A stretch of DNA of 31,180 nucleotides from Chitinophaga pinensis (GTDB taxonomy: Bacteria > Bacteroidota > Bacteroidia > NS11-12g > UBA9320): contig CAMDCQ010000004.1 of the NCBI GenBank assembly GCA_945890595.1, positions 1 through 31,180 on the forward strand, written 5' to 3'. The notes below the pieces were generated by a model. It was not told where the DNA came from and ran no database searches. It saw nothing but the letters and a program-made list of their open reading frames with translations. The first letter of the stretch is position 1. Each line of letters begins with the position of its first letter. Shown here piece after piece: positions 1 to 7,771 of this stretch. Position numbers and translations under genes: made by a program.

Positions 1-104
1 CCCTTGAATTTGCCTCTGATCAAACAGAAAAAAAATCAAACGGCTATGATACAGAAAATATTAGCACTAAACTGAAAGAATTAGAGCAATTGCTCGAAAT
101 TTAA
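1..104 (+). CDS. zapA: Cell division protein ZapA, C-terminal fragment (5' end outside window)
   Basis: An open frame runs in from the left edge (codons from position 3) and stops at a TAA at 102-104. It gives 33 residues beginning LEFAS and ending KLKELEQLLEI. An LEFA-type core followed by a charged, leucine-spaced helical tail suits the C-terminus of ZapA, the FtsZ-ring stabilising protein. In Bacteroidota ZapA is commonly encoded just upstream of rny, which is the next gene here, 70 bases on. Seen: the frame, the tail and the neighbour. Known: the zapA-rny gene order. Inferred: the identity, since the N-terminal ZapA fold lies outside the window. Co-transcription with rny is likely. Confidence 0.6.
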   Translation, partial: LEFASDQTEKKSNGYDTENISTKLKELEQLLEI

Positions 105-174
105 ACAATCTGGATATTCCTATTTCACACTCCTAGTCATTTTTTACACCTAACAAAAAACAAAAAAACAAAAA

Positions 175-1749
175 ATGATTGAAGCAATTATAGCAATAGT
201 ATCACTTGCCATGGGCGGTGGCGTTGCCTGGATGATAGCATCCAAAAACACCAGTACAAAAGCAATTGAGATAGAAGCAAAAGCAGAATCCATGCTAGCT
301 ACTGCTCAATCGAAAGCAGATGCTATTCGATCTAAAGCAGAGTCTTACAAAAGAGAACGCGAACTAGAAGCAAAAGAAAAATTTCACAAGCTTAAAAACG
401 AACACAATGAGTCTACACGCGAAAAAGAAAAAGAGCTGGACAATCGTTTTAATGAGCTAAAAAGAAAAGAACAAAGTCTTGATTCTAAGCTGCAGCATAA
501 CAGTGATAAAGAAAAAGAACTGGATGTGGTAAAGAAAAACCTAAGCAGCCAAGTAGAAATTGTTAAAAGCAAACAAGAGGAACTAAAAGATCAAATTAGT
601 GCTCAGATCGCACAATTAGAGAAAATAGCTGGACTTTCTAAAGAAGAAGCAAAAGCACAAATGATTGATGCTGTAGCTAAAGACGCACGCACAGAAGCTC
701 TTACTCAGCAAAAATTAATTCTGGAAGAAGCTAAGCTAACAGCTAACAAAGAAGCTAAACGTATGATTTTACAAACCATACAACGTACCGCAGCAGAGCA
801 AGCTATCGAAAATTCTGTTACCGTTTTCAATATCGACAACGATGACATCAAAGGACGTATAATCGGTAGAGAAGGACGAAACATCAGAGCTCTGGAAGCC
901 GCCACCGGTATTGAAATAATTGTAGATGACACTCCAGAAGCAATTATTCTCTCTGGTTTTGACCCTGTGCGAAGAGAGATCGCTAGACTATCTCTACACA
1001 GACTGGTTGCAGACGGTAGAATTCATCCCGCACGAATCGAGGAAGTAGTGGAGAAAACCAGAAAAGATGTAGAACAAGAAATAAACGAATACGGTGAAAA
1101 AACCGTAATCGATTTAGGAATTAACGGACTTCATCCAGAACTTATCCGTATGGTAGGTAGAATGAGATTCCGTTCATCTTATGGACAAAACTTATTAAAG
1201 CACAGTAGAGAGGTAGCCAATTTATGTGCGACCATGGCAGCAGAGTTTGGTCTAGATGCTAAAAGAGCCAAACGAGCAGGGTTATTACACGATATAGGTA
1301 AAGTACCTGACAGCGATAGTGAAATGCCTCACGCATTATTGGGAATGAAACTTTGTGAGAAATATGGGGAACATCCTGAAGTGTGTAACGCAGTAGGTGC
1401 TCACCACGACGAGATAGAAATGACTAACCTGTACTCTCCTATTATACAAGCATGTGACGCCATAAGCGGATCAAGACCTGGAGCTCGTAGAGAAGACAGC
1501 GAAAATTATATCAAGCGTTTACAAGACCTAGAAAAACTAGCACTTAGCTTTGAAGGCGTAGAAAAAGCATTTGCGATACAAGCGGGAAGAGAACTTCGTG
1601 TTATCGTAGACAGCGATGTACTGGATGATAAGAGTGCAGATCTACTTTCTTTTGATATGTCACAAAAAATCATGAAAGAAATGATATATCCCGGACAAAT
1701 AAAGATTACGGTTATTCGTGAGCGTAGAGCCGTGAATTACGCTAAGTAA
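175..1749 (+). CDS. rny: Ribonuclease Y (RNase Y)
   Basis: RNase Y is a membrane-anchored endoribonuclease that starts mRNA turnover. The 524-residue product has the full family layout. A single N-terminal membrane segment (about residues 3-22) is followed by a long charged coiled coil (about 30-200). A KH RNA-binding domain carries GRIIGREGRNIRALE from residue 227. An HD phosphohydrolase domain has H343, the LLHDIGK motif with H372-D373, the AHHDE motif near 410 and D428 as metal-ligand candidates. Length is normal for the family. The ATG at 175 follows a very A-rich leader (about 151-174) with no clear Shine-Dalgarno, typical of Bacteroidota starts. It lies downstream of the zapA tail and ends in a strong intrinsic terminator. 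I see no truncation or missing motif. Confidence 0.97.
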   Translation: MIEAIIAIVSLAMGGGVAWMIASKNTSTKAIEIEAKAESMLATAQSKADAIRSKAESYKRERELEAKEKFHKLKNEHNESTREKEKELDNRFNELKRKEQSLDSKLQHNSDKEKELDVVKKNLSSQVEIVKSKQEELKDQISAQIAQLEKIAGLSKEEAKAQMIDAVAKDARTEALTQQKLILEEAKLTANKEAKRMILQTIQRTAAEQAIENSVTVFNIDNDDIKGRIIGREGRNIRALEAATGIEIIVDDTPEAIILSGFDPVRREIARLSLHRLVADGRIHPARIEEVVEKTRKDVEQEINEYGEKTVIDLGINGLHPELIRMVGRMRFRSSYGQNLLKHSREVANLCATMAAEFGLDAKRAKRAGLLHDIGKVPDSDSEMPHALLGMKLCEKYGEHPEVCNAVGAHHDEIEMTNLYSPIIQACDAISGSRPGARREDSENYIKRLQDLEKLALSFEGVEKAFAIQAGRELRVIVDSDVLDDKSADLLSFDMSQKIMKEMIYPGQIKITVIRERRAVNYAK

Positions 1750-1791
1750 TTGTTGGTGATTAGTTAATCGTTTGACTGAAAAATACAGAAT

Positions 1792-1820
1792 GGAGTTACG
1801 CAAGTAACTCCCTTTTTTTT
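1792..1820 (+). terminator. Rho-independent terminator of rny
   Basis: A perfect 8-bp stem, GGAGTTAC at 1792-1799 and GTAACTCC at 1804-1811, closes on a GCAA tetraloop of the stable GNRA type. It is followed by C and eight T residues (1813-1820). It lies 43 bases after the rny stop. The right arm plus T tract (1803-1820) is repeated exactly at 2662-2679. Confidence 0.92.
1803..1820 (+). repeat. 18-base direct repeat, left copy (terminator right arm and T tract)
   Basis: AGTAACTCCCTTTTTTTT occurs here and again, identical, at 2662-2679. The left copy is part of the complete rny terminator hairpin. Together the copies bracket a single minus-strand gene of unknown function. Confidence 0.9.
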
Positions 1821-1837
1821 ACCCATTTTTCGTTTGG

Positions 1838-2632
1838 CTAAAACGTGATCGTCACACCATTCGCATATGCTTCTAAATAGGCCCCTGATTTACCAATATG
1901 CTGACGAGCTGATATACCTTGCCAAGCACCTCCTAGTATTAACACAGATCCAATAACAGCAAATGGCGAAACCTTATTAGATGTGTTATAATAATCAAAG
2001 CGTAAAGAGGTAAATATAACCCCGCTAGCAACTAGCTTCAAAGAATTATTATACTTCATTGTGAATCGTTTCATTTCGACTGCTGACATTAATAACATCT
2101 CTTTATTATCGACCAGAGGTAAAGTAACCATATCCGTTTGAAGTACTTTTAGTGGAGTTGTAATTTCTTCATCTGTTAAAGTATCTATTTGGGCTATCTT
2201 ATCTTCACCCGCTTCAATTTTCACACCTTCAGAGATTAAAGTTAGCTTGTTAGAACGTATTGCCGACTCTACATTAAGTACATATTTAATATAGGTGTTT
2301 TCGTCAAAAACAATAAAACTAGCATACTTAAAACCAGCTGAATCTGCTTGCTTTATTTTATAAATTTTCAAGGGTATATCGTTCACAAGTTTATATGAAA
2401 CGGGTTTCTTACCTCTTTGACGACTTAAAAAAGGAATGGTATTTTCTAAGTTACGTGCGTTATTTATCTTAATAAGATCACCTATCGAAAAAGAAATATT
2501 ATTTGAGGATATATACGTAGTGGCTTTACTATTTGCACTACTCAATTTATTAATATCCTGAAATTTCAATACTTGAGAAAATGCAGTAGCACAAAAAAGT
2601 AGAGAGAGAGAAACGGCAGTTTTTCTAATCAT
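1838..2632 (-). CDS. Exported protein of unknown function
   Basis: I do not recognise this protein. From the ATG at 2632 it is 264 residues and starts with a clear signal peptide (MIRKTAVSLSLLFCATAFSQ, cleavage after the AFSQ region). An in-frame ATG at 2650 would add six residues before the signal and is less likely. The mature part is mostly polar with no catalytic motif I can name. Near the C-terminus a hydrophobic glycine-rich stretch (VSPFAVIGSVLILGGAW) precedes a basic segment, compatible with a membrane helix or a membrane-associated hairpin. The gene opposes rny and points away from hutI. It sits alone between two perfect 18-base repeats derived from the rny terminator, so it may be a recent insertion. 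Periplasmic or outer-membrane location is inferred from the signal peptide. Confidence 0.8.
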   Translation of the reverse strand: MIRKTAVSLSLLFCATAFSQVLKFQDINKLSSANSKATTYISSNNISFSIGDLIKINNARNLENTIPFLSRQRGKKPVSYKLVNDIPLKIYKIKQADSAGFKYASFIVFDENTYIKYVLNVESAIRSNKLTLISEGVKIEAGEDKIAQIDTLTDEEITTPLKVLQTDMVTLPLVDNKEMLLMSAVEMKRFTMKYNNSLKLVASGVIFTSLRFDYYNTSNKVSPFAVIGSVLILGGAWQGISARQHIGKSGAYLEAYANGVTITF

Positions 2633-2661
2633 AACAATCAAAAATATCATAATTAAATAAG

Positions 2662-2679
2662 AGTAACTCCCTTTTTTTT
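2662..2679 (+). repeat. 18-base direct repeat, right copy (orphan terminator arm)
   Basis: It is identical to 1803-1820, 859 bases away. Here the left arm of the hairpin (GGAGTTAC) is absent, so this copy cannot form the terminator by itself. It lies 30 bases upstream of the start of the minus-strand unknown gene and 42 bases before hutI. Confidence 0.9.
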
Positions 2680-2721
2680 GAAAATATTAATCACGCTGTA
2701 AGTCGTACTATTGCAACAGCA

Positions 2722-3939
2722 ATGAACCTACTTCTTAAAAATATAAAGCAACTCATTGGGATTACAGAGAATTCTGATGGTATAAAACGAGGAAAAGCAC
2801 AAGGTGACGTTAAGACTTTAGACAATGCTTATTTACTCATCCGAAATAACATCATAGATTCTTTTGGACCTATGCACGATTGCCCCAATGTAAGTATGGA
2901 TACGCATGATTGCAACGGTCGACTGGTATTACCTATGTACGTAGACTCGCATACGCATCTGGTTTTTGCCGAAAGTAGAGCTTCCGAAATGAACATGCGT
3001 CTACATGGTAAATCGTACCAAGAAATAGCTGAAGCAGGAGGAGGTATACTTAACAGTGCTGCTAAACTACACGCTATGAGTGAGCAACAACTTTACGATG
3101 CTGCTCACCTAAGACTGGAAAATGCAATTAAACAAGGAACTGGCGCTATTGAAATAAAAAGCGGATATGGACTAAATATAGAAGATGAAATGAAGATGCT
3201 CAGGGTAATTCGGGTATTAAAATCGCTTTCGCCTATTCCCATAAAAGCAACTTTTTTGGGAGCCCATGCACTTCCTCACGAATACAAAAACAATAAAGCC
3301 GCCTATATGTACTTGGTTTGCAACGAAATGTTACCTCGCATAGCTGGAGAAGGCCTCGCTGATTATATTGATATTTTTTGCGAAACGGGCTATTTTGATT
3401 TAGACGACTTAAAGCAGGTAATAGAATCCGGAGATAAACATGGACTTAAAGCGAAAGTGCATGTAAATCAATTTAGTAGTTTTGGTGCCGTAAAAATGGC
3501 CTGTGAAATGGGAGCACTATCGGTAGATCATTTAGAAGTAATGAATGAAGATGACTACGTAGCACTTTCCAACTCAAATACCATTGCCACAGGATTGCCC
3601 CTTTGTTCTATGTTTCTAGATATTCCGTATACCCCTGGAAGACAATTGATAGATAAAAATATTCCCCTAGCAATTGCCAGTGACTTTAATCCGGGTTCTG
3701 CTCCTAGCAGTAATTTGAATTTGGCTTTTGGCTTAGCTTGTGCTCAACTGAAACTAACACCAGAAGAAGCATTTAACGCACTCACCTACAATGCTGCTTT
3801 TGCTATGGAAGTTCAGCATGAGGTCGGAAGCATTCAAGTAGGGAAAAAGGCCAACCTTATACTCACCAAACCTGCCAATGGGTTAGAAGATATTCCATAT
3901 TGGTTCGGCGATAATATGATCGGTAGCGTAATTGTTTAA
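2722..3939 (+). CDS. hutI: Imidazolonepropionase
   Basis: HutI hydrolyses 4-imidazolone-5-propionate to N-formimino-L-glutamate, the third step of histidine degradation, in the cytoplasm. The 405 residues are of normal length and carry the amidohydrolase metal site: the HTH pair H77/H79 in VDSHTHLVF, R86, the IEIKSGYGL loop near 144, H182 in FLGAHALPHEY, H247 in KVHVNQF, H270 in SVDHLEVM and D321 in ASDFNPGSAP. The start is the ATG at 2722. No hutH, hutU or hutG is visible nearby, so the rest of the pathway must lie elsewhere. The stop TAA (3937-3939) is interleaved with the stop of the convergent PurF-family gene. A weak -7-like TACTATTG lies at 2706-2713. Confidence 0.95.
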   Translation: MNLLLKNIKQLIGITENSDGIKRGKAQGDVKTLDNAYLLIRNNIIDSFGPMHDCPNVSMDTHDCNGRLVLPMYVDSHTHLVFAESRASEMNMRLHGKSYQEIAEAGGGILNSAAKLHAMSEQQLYDAAHLRLENAIKQGTGAIEIKSGYGLNIEDEMKMLRVIRVLKSLSPIPIKATFLGAHALPHEYKNNKAAYMYLVCNEMLPRIAGEGLADYIDIFCETGYFDLDDLKQVIESGDKHGLKAKVHVNQFSSFGAVKMACEMGALSVDHLEVMNEDDYVALSNSNTIATGLPLCSMFLDIPYTPGRQLIDKNIPLAIASDFNPGSAPSSNLNLAFGLACAQLKLTPEEAFNALTYNAAFAMEVQHEVGSIQVGKKANLILTKPANGLEDIPYWFGDNMIGSVIV

Positions 3940-5825
3940 TACGCTCGATCCTTACTTCCTTCCATATAGTAGACATAACTCCTATTCACGACTTGATTAC
4001 CTCCTGGCGTAGGATAGTTACCAGAGAAATACCAATCTCCTTTGTGATTAGGGCAAGAAGCATGTAATCCCGCAATACTTTGAAACGCTATTTCTACCTT
4101 AGCTTTCATATTTTCTGGAGTTACAAGTAACGCTATTTCAGTTTCTATTTCTTTATCTGTAAATCTGTCGTACAACATCTTTACTTTGTTTTGCATCTCA
4201 GCAACTGGTTTTTCCAATTCTTGTTTACACGCTTCATACACCGTATTCATAAATGACAATTCACCATTTTTTTCCAATAAGCTTTTTACCGCTTGAAAAG
4301 ATATGAACTCATTCATACGACTCATGTCAATACCGTAGCAATCTGGGTATTTTATAATAGGAGCAGAAGAAACAACAATTATTTTCTTAGGCTCTAGCCT
4401 ATCCAAAATGCGAAGAATACTCTTTTTGAGGGTAGTACCTCGCACGATACTATCGTCTACCACTACTAATGTGTCTGTAGATTTAATAACGCCGTAAGTT
4501 ACATCGTATCCGTTACCTACCAGATTATCTCTACCTGCATCTTGCGCAATAAACGTTCTGATTTTAGCATCCTTTACCAGGAGTTTTTCTCTCCTTATCT
4601 TTACAGAAAGTAGCTTGTCAATTTCTGCAGGCTTAGGATTTTCTCCTAACCTGATAATTGCCTCACGTTTCCACTTGTCTAGGTATTTATAAATACCATC
4701 TACCAAACCATAGTAAGATGTTCCTGCCGTATTTGGGATATAGGAAAATACAGTGCTTCGTATGTCGTAATCCAAGCGCGTAAGAATTTCTCTTGCCATT
4801 TTACGACCGAGCATTTTACGTTCTTGGTGTATTTTACCATCGCTACCACGAGAAAAGTAGATACGCTCGAAACTGCATGATTTTCTCTCGAGCTGCGGAA
4901 GTATTTCTTTCTCTTCAAAGTTTCCATCGCGGTCAATAATTAGAGCAGAACCAGGAGTCACCTCTTTAAGCTCGTCCATTTGCAAATCAAACGCTGTTTG
5001 TATAGCCGGACGTTCACTTGCCACTACTAGAAACTCGTCATTAGACCAATAGTAATTAGGTCTGATTCCATTGGGATCACGCATTACAAAAGCATTACCA
5101 TCACCTATCAAACCTACCATATTATATCCTCCATCTACATTTTTAAACGCACTTTTTAACACGTTCTGGAGGTTTAAGTTTTTCTTAATAAAGTCAGCAA
5201 TGGCAAAATTATCCATGCCTTTTTCTTTGCAATCGCGATAAAGTCTTGCGTTCTCCTCATCCAAGAAATGACCTATTTTTTCAAGCATGGTCACATTATC
5301 GCTTATTTCTTTTGGATGCTGGCCTAATTGAATAAGTTGCTGGTACATCTCATTCACATTAGTCATGTTATAATTACCTGCCAGAACCAAGTTTCGGCTC
5401 ATCCAGTTATTTTGACGTAAGAATGGATGAATATTTTCTATGCTATCTTTACCATGTGTGGCATAGCGCAAATGCCCAAGCAATAATTCACCTGCATAGG
5501 GATAATTTTTCTTGAGCCAGTCTGTATCCTTGGCCTTTTCTTTATCTAACTCACTGAATTTTTGATTGACACGTTCAAAAAGAGTACTTACAGCGTCACT
5601 TCCTTTTGCTCTTTCACGAGCGATATATCGGTGTCCAAATTCAGGATTTAATTTTATGACCGCAAGTCCAGAGCCATCTTGTCCACGATTGAGCTGCTTG
5701 TTCATTAGCATTTGCAACTTTTCAATCCCAATAAGCTCAGTTCCGTACTTCTCACGGTAATATTCTAGCGGTTTTCTGAGCCTTACTAGGGCAACTCCAC
5801 ATTCGTGTTTTATAGCATCACTCAT
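3936..5825 (-). CDS. purF: Amidophosphoribosyltransferase (PurF) family protein, long variant
   Basis: PurF makes 5-phosphoribosylamine from PRPP and glutamine, the first step of de novo purine synthesis. The N-terminal half is an Ntn-type glutamine amidotransferase: Cys9 in HECGVALVR would be exposed by removing a short propeptide, and NRGQDGSGL and GHLRYATHG follow. The C-terminal half has a classical PRPP loop, LVVVDDSIVRGTT near 453-465. At 629 residues it is well longer than the usual 450-500. The extra length lies between the phosphoribosyltransferase start and the PRPP loop (about 370-425) and at the C-terminus. The normal VPDSG-type segment reads IPNTAGTSYYG instead. A long form of this kind is, from memory, found in Bacteroidota beside a shorter PurF, so this may be a paralogue. 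It is divergent from aroQ. Confidence 0.88.
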   Translation of the reverse strand: MSDAIKHECGVALVRLRKPLEYYREKYGTELIGIEKLQMLMNKQLNRGQDGSGLAVIKLNPEFGHRYIARERAKGSDAVSTLFERVNQKFSELDKEKAKDTDWLKKNYPYAGELLLGHLRYATHGKDSIENIHPFLRQNNWMSRNLVLAGNYNMTNVNEMYQQLIQLGQHPKEISDNVTMLEKIGHFLDEENARLYRDCKEKGMDNFAIADFIKKNLNLQNVLKSAFKNVDGGYNMVGLIGDGNAFVMRDPNGIRPNYYWSNDEFLVVASERPAIQTAFDLQMDELKEVTPGSALIIDRDGNFEEKEILPQLERKSCSFERIYFSRGSDGKIHQERKMLGRKMAREILTRLDYDIRSTVFSYIPNTAGTSYYGLVDGIYKYLDKWKREAIIRLGENPKPAEIDKLLSVKIRREKLLVKDAKIRTFIAQDAGRDNLVGNGYDVTYGVIKSTDTLVVVDDSIVRGTTLKKSILRILDRLEPKKIIVVSSAPIIKYPDCYGIDMSRMNEFISFQAVKSLLEKNGELSFMNTVYEACKQELEKPVAEMQNKVKMLYDRFTDKEIETEIALLVTPENMKAKVEIAFQSIAGLHASCPNHKGDWYFSGNYPTPGGNQVVNRSYVYYMEGSKDRAY

Positions 5826-5842
5826 ATACTGCGTTTAAGCCA

Positions 5843-5850
5843 CAAATGTA
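5843..5850 (-). promoter_or_regulatory. Putative -7 element of the PurF-family gene
   Basis: Read on the minus strand, the sequence is TACATTTG, a perfect match to the Bacteroidota -7 consensus TANNTTTG. It lies 17 bases before the ATG. I find no good TTG -33 element at the usual 19-21 base spacing. It abuts the plus-strand -7 element of aroQ. Confidence 0.5.
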
Positions 5851-5858
5851 TAACTTTG
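5851..5858 (+). promoter_or_regulatory. Putative -7 element of aroQ
   Basis: TAACTTTG matches TANNTTTG exactly and lies 23 bases before the aroQ GTG start, implying a leader of roughly 18 bases. The -33 region is weak. It directly abuts the opposing -7 element of the PurF-family gene, so the two promoters share the same DNA. Confidence 0.5.
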
Positions 5859-5881
5859 AAGTGTCATAAGAGCCACAACAC

Positions 5882-6304
5882 GTGAAAATACTGATTATAA
5901 ATGGACCTAATTTAAACCTACTGGGAAAGCGAGAACCTAGTATTTACGGGCATCAAACATTCGAAGAGTACTTGGCGCAAGTTAGAAACCAATTTTCAAC
6001 AGCTCAACTCGATTATTTTCAAAATAATGTGGAAGGAGAACTGATCAACAGAGTACATCTAGCAGATGACGAAGGATACGCTGGCATTGTACTAAACGCT
6101 GGCGGATATTCTCACACCTCCGTGGCTTTAGCAGATGCAATAGCTAGCATACGCACACCTGTTATAGCTGTCCATATCTCCAATATCTATAGCAGAGAAA
6201 GCGAAAGACATACCGAACTACTTGCACAATATGTAGAAGGGGGAATTTTTGGACTAGGGTTGCAAGGATATTCCTTGGCTATACAATCCTTTCTAAATCG
6301 CTAA
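5882..6304 (+). CDS. aroQ: 3-dehydroquinate dehydratase, type II
   Basis: AroQ removes water from 3-dehydroquinate to give 3-dehydroshikimate, the third shikimate-pathway step, as a cytoplasmic dodecamer in this family. The 140 residues match the family in length and motifs: NGPNLNLLGKREP with catalytic-loop R17, catalytic Y22 in IYGHQ, VEGELIN near 50, N72 in LNAGGYSHTS, and catalytic H98 in VHISNIYSRESERH. The start is a GTG at 5882; it gives the standard MKILIINGPN N-terminus. The 3' end overlaps the tail of the convergent glycosyltransferase gene by 26 bases. No other aro gene is nearby. Confidence 0.96.
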   Translation: MKILIINGPNLNLLGKREPSIYGHQTFEEYLAQVRNQFSTAQLDYFQNNVEGELINRVHLADDEGYAGIVLNAGGYSHTSVALADAIASIRTPVIAVHISNIYSRESERHTELLAQYVEGGIFGLGLQGYSLAIQSFLNR

Positions 6305-7313
6305 ACTTCTTTTTACCTTTGATAAAATACTGCCAAACAATAGATTTGGCATAGAGCGTCACTGGTTTGTTGCCAAGCGTCTTCACCCATCGTCTTTTGC
6401 CCAATACCGTATGAAACTGACCCCAGAAAGCAAAATGAGCTTTGAGTATTATAAAAAACAAAGAGACCTTGCCCTTAAGTAAAAAGGTATAGGCCGAGAC
6501 TCCATCTAGTATCATTCTCCAGATAATAATCATAAACCAAAAAGGTGAAGAATGATTTTTAGCCAGCAAAAACAAGTTATTCCTAAAATTTAGAAAATAC
6601 TTACGATCAGAGCCTTCGGCTAACGTTCCACCACCTAAATGGTATACTACAGAACTAGGTTCTACCCAAATGGAGTAGCCTGCCCGTTGCATTCGCCAAC
6701 ACAAATCTATTTCTTCCATATGAGCAAAAAAATCAGCATCTAGTTGGCCTACGCGATGAAATGCTTCTGCACTCACAAACATGCAAGCTCCAGTAGCCCA
6801 AAAAACCGGGCGAGCTGTTTCATATTGCAAACTGTCGTCTTCTAAGGTGTCAAATATTCGGCCCCTGCAAAACGGATAGCCCCATTTATCCAGAAAACCA
6901 CCGCTAGCTCCGGCATATTCAAATTTGATCTTGTTTTTGTAATCTAAAATTTTAGGTTGGATTGCACCTAAATTCGGATTAGAAATAGCCATTTCTACCA
7001 ATGGATTTATCCAATTAGAGGGAACTTCCACATCACTGTTGAGCAGCACATAATAATCGGCTTTAATTTGACTTAGGGCCCAGTTGTATCCTCCAGCATA
7101 TCCTAAATTTTCATCGGTTACTAAGAGATGAACCTCGCTAAAATTCGCTTTACAATATCCTACAGAATCATCTGTAGATGCATTATCAACCACCCACACC
7201 TCGTTATGCGCATACTCAGTAGCCAAAACACTTGGCAAAAACTTTTCTAATAGCGGCCTGGTATTGTAATTTAAAATAACAATCGCTACTTTGGGTGATA
7301 CTGAATTCGGCAT
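6279..7313 (-). CDS. Glycosyltransferase family 2 (rhamnosyltransferase-like)
   Basis: This is an inverting GT-A enzyme that would transfer a sugar from a nucleotide-sugar to an envelope glycan or lipid acceptor. The 344 residues start with the GT2 fold: VAIVILNYNT, D43 in VVDNASTDDS, the glycine-rich NLGYAGGYN loop near 69, the metal-binding LLNSDVEVP near 91-97, and WATGACMFV before MEEIDLCWRM. The last is the ED-containing motif of the rhamnosyltransferase-like (WbbL-type) branch. A hydrophobic or amphipathic region at about 252-300 suggests membrane association. The start ATG lies one base after the stop of the upstream small gene, so the two are surely co-transcribed. The acceptor and sugar cannot be told from sequence. 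Confidence 0.9.
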   Translation of the reverse strand: MPNSVSPKVAIVILNYNTRPLLEKFLPSVLATEYAHNEVWVVDNASTDDSVGYCKANFSEVHLLVTDENLGYAGGYNWALSQIKADYYVLLNSDVEVPSNWINPLVEMAISNPNLGAIQPKILDYKNKIKFEYAGASGGFLDKWGYPFCRGRIFDTLEDDSLQYETARPVFWATGACMFVSAEAFHRVGQLDADFFAHMEEIDLCWRMQRAGYSIWVEPSSVVYHLGGGTLAEGSDRKYFLNFRNNLFLLAKNHSSPFWFMIIIWRMILDGVSAYTFLLKGKVSLFFIILKAHFAFWGQFHTVLGKRRWVKTLGNKPVTLYAKSIVWQYFIKGKKKFSDLERIV

Positions 7314-7314
7314 A

Positions 7315-7665
7315 CTATTTAGGTGAAAAAATAAATTTCATACTATCTGGATGAACCAACAAAATACAAAATGAATTTGCATTTGCTCTCATTTGCTTTT
7401 CAAACTCCGCTTGTTTTTCACTTAAAATAATTTTTCGAGTTACCATTTCTTCCAAGGTACTTGCCGAAAAATGAAAGTGTGTTTGGTACACATCCTTCTC
7501 GATTACCTTTTGTGCTATAGCTATATCATCAGCGTGCGCTAAAAGTATAGGAAACTCAGAATATCCTCCATCCACTATCGCTTTTACGGTCTCAGTTAAT
7601 TCTTTTTTTAATGCTTTTATATCTTGCTCTACCTCAGTTAATATCTCTGCTTCTGTCTTGTTCAT
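7315..7665 (-). CDS. Small conserved-looking protein of unknown function
   Basis: I do not recognise a named family. It is 116 residues from the ATG at 7665, with no signal peptide or membrane segment. The first 30 residues form a charged, probably helical region (EAEILTEVEQDIKALKKEL), and a second charged helix lies near residues 70-92. Between them are short hydrophobic strands (FPILLAHADDIAIA, THFHFSA). It ends with a strand-like segment (SFCILLVHPDSMKFIFSP). It is immediately upstream of the GT2 gene with one base between them. Co-transcription suggests a linked role, but none can be assigned. Confidence 0.8.
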   Translation of the reverse strand: MNKTEAEILTEVEQDIKALKKELTETVKAIVDGGYSEFPILLAHADDIAIAQKVIEKDVYQTHFHFSASTLEEMVTRKIILSEKQAEFEKQMRANANSFCILLVHPDSMKFIFSPK

Positions 7666-7771
7666 CGTTCGTTTTTTCTATGGTAAAATGTTAGGTCAAT
7701 GACATTTTTTATAGGTTGTAGCAAAAGTCTACAATAAATGTCGTAATATCGAATTGAAAATAAAGGATTAG

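Noticed and set aside
384..572. Minus-strand ORF of 62 codons inside rny
   Set aside because: It is the antisense shadow of the Lys/Glu-rich coiled coil; Ser/Phe/Leu-rich low-complexity translation and no start context.
4700..4936. Minus-strand ORF of 78 codons within the PurF-family gene
   Set aside because: Same-strand out-of-frame shadow in a region whose main frame carries clear PurF motifs.
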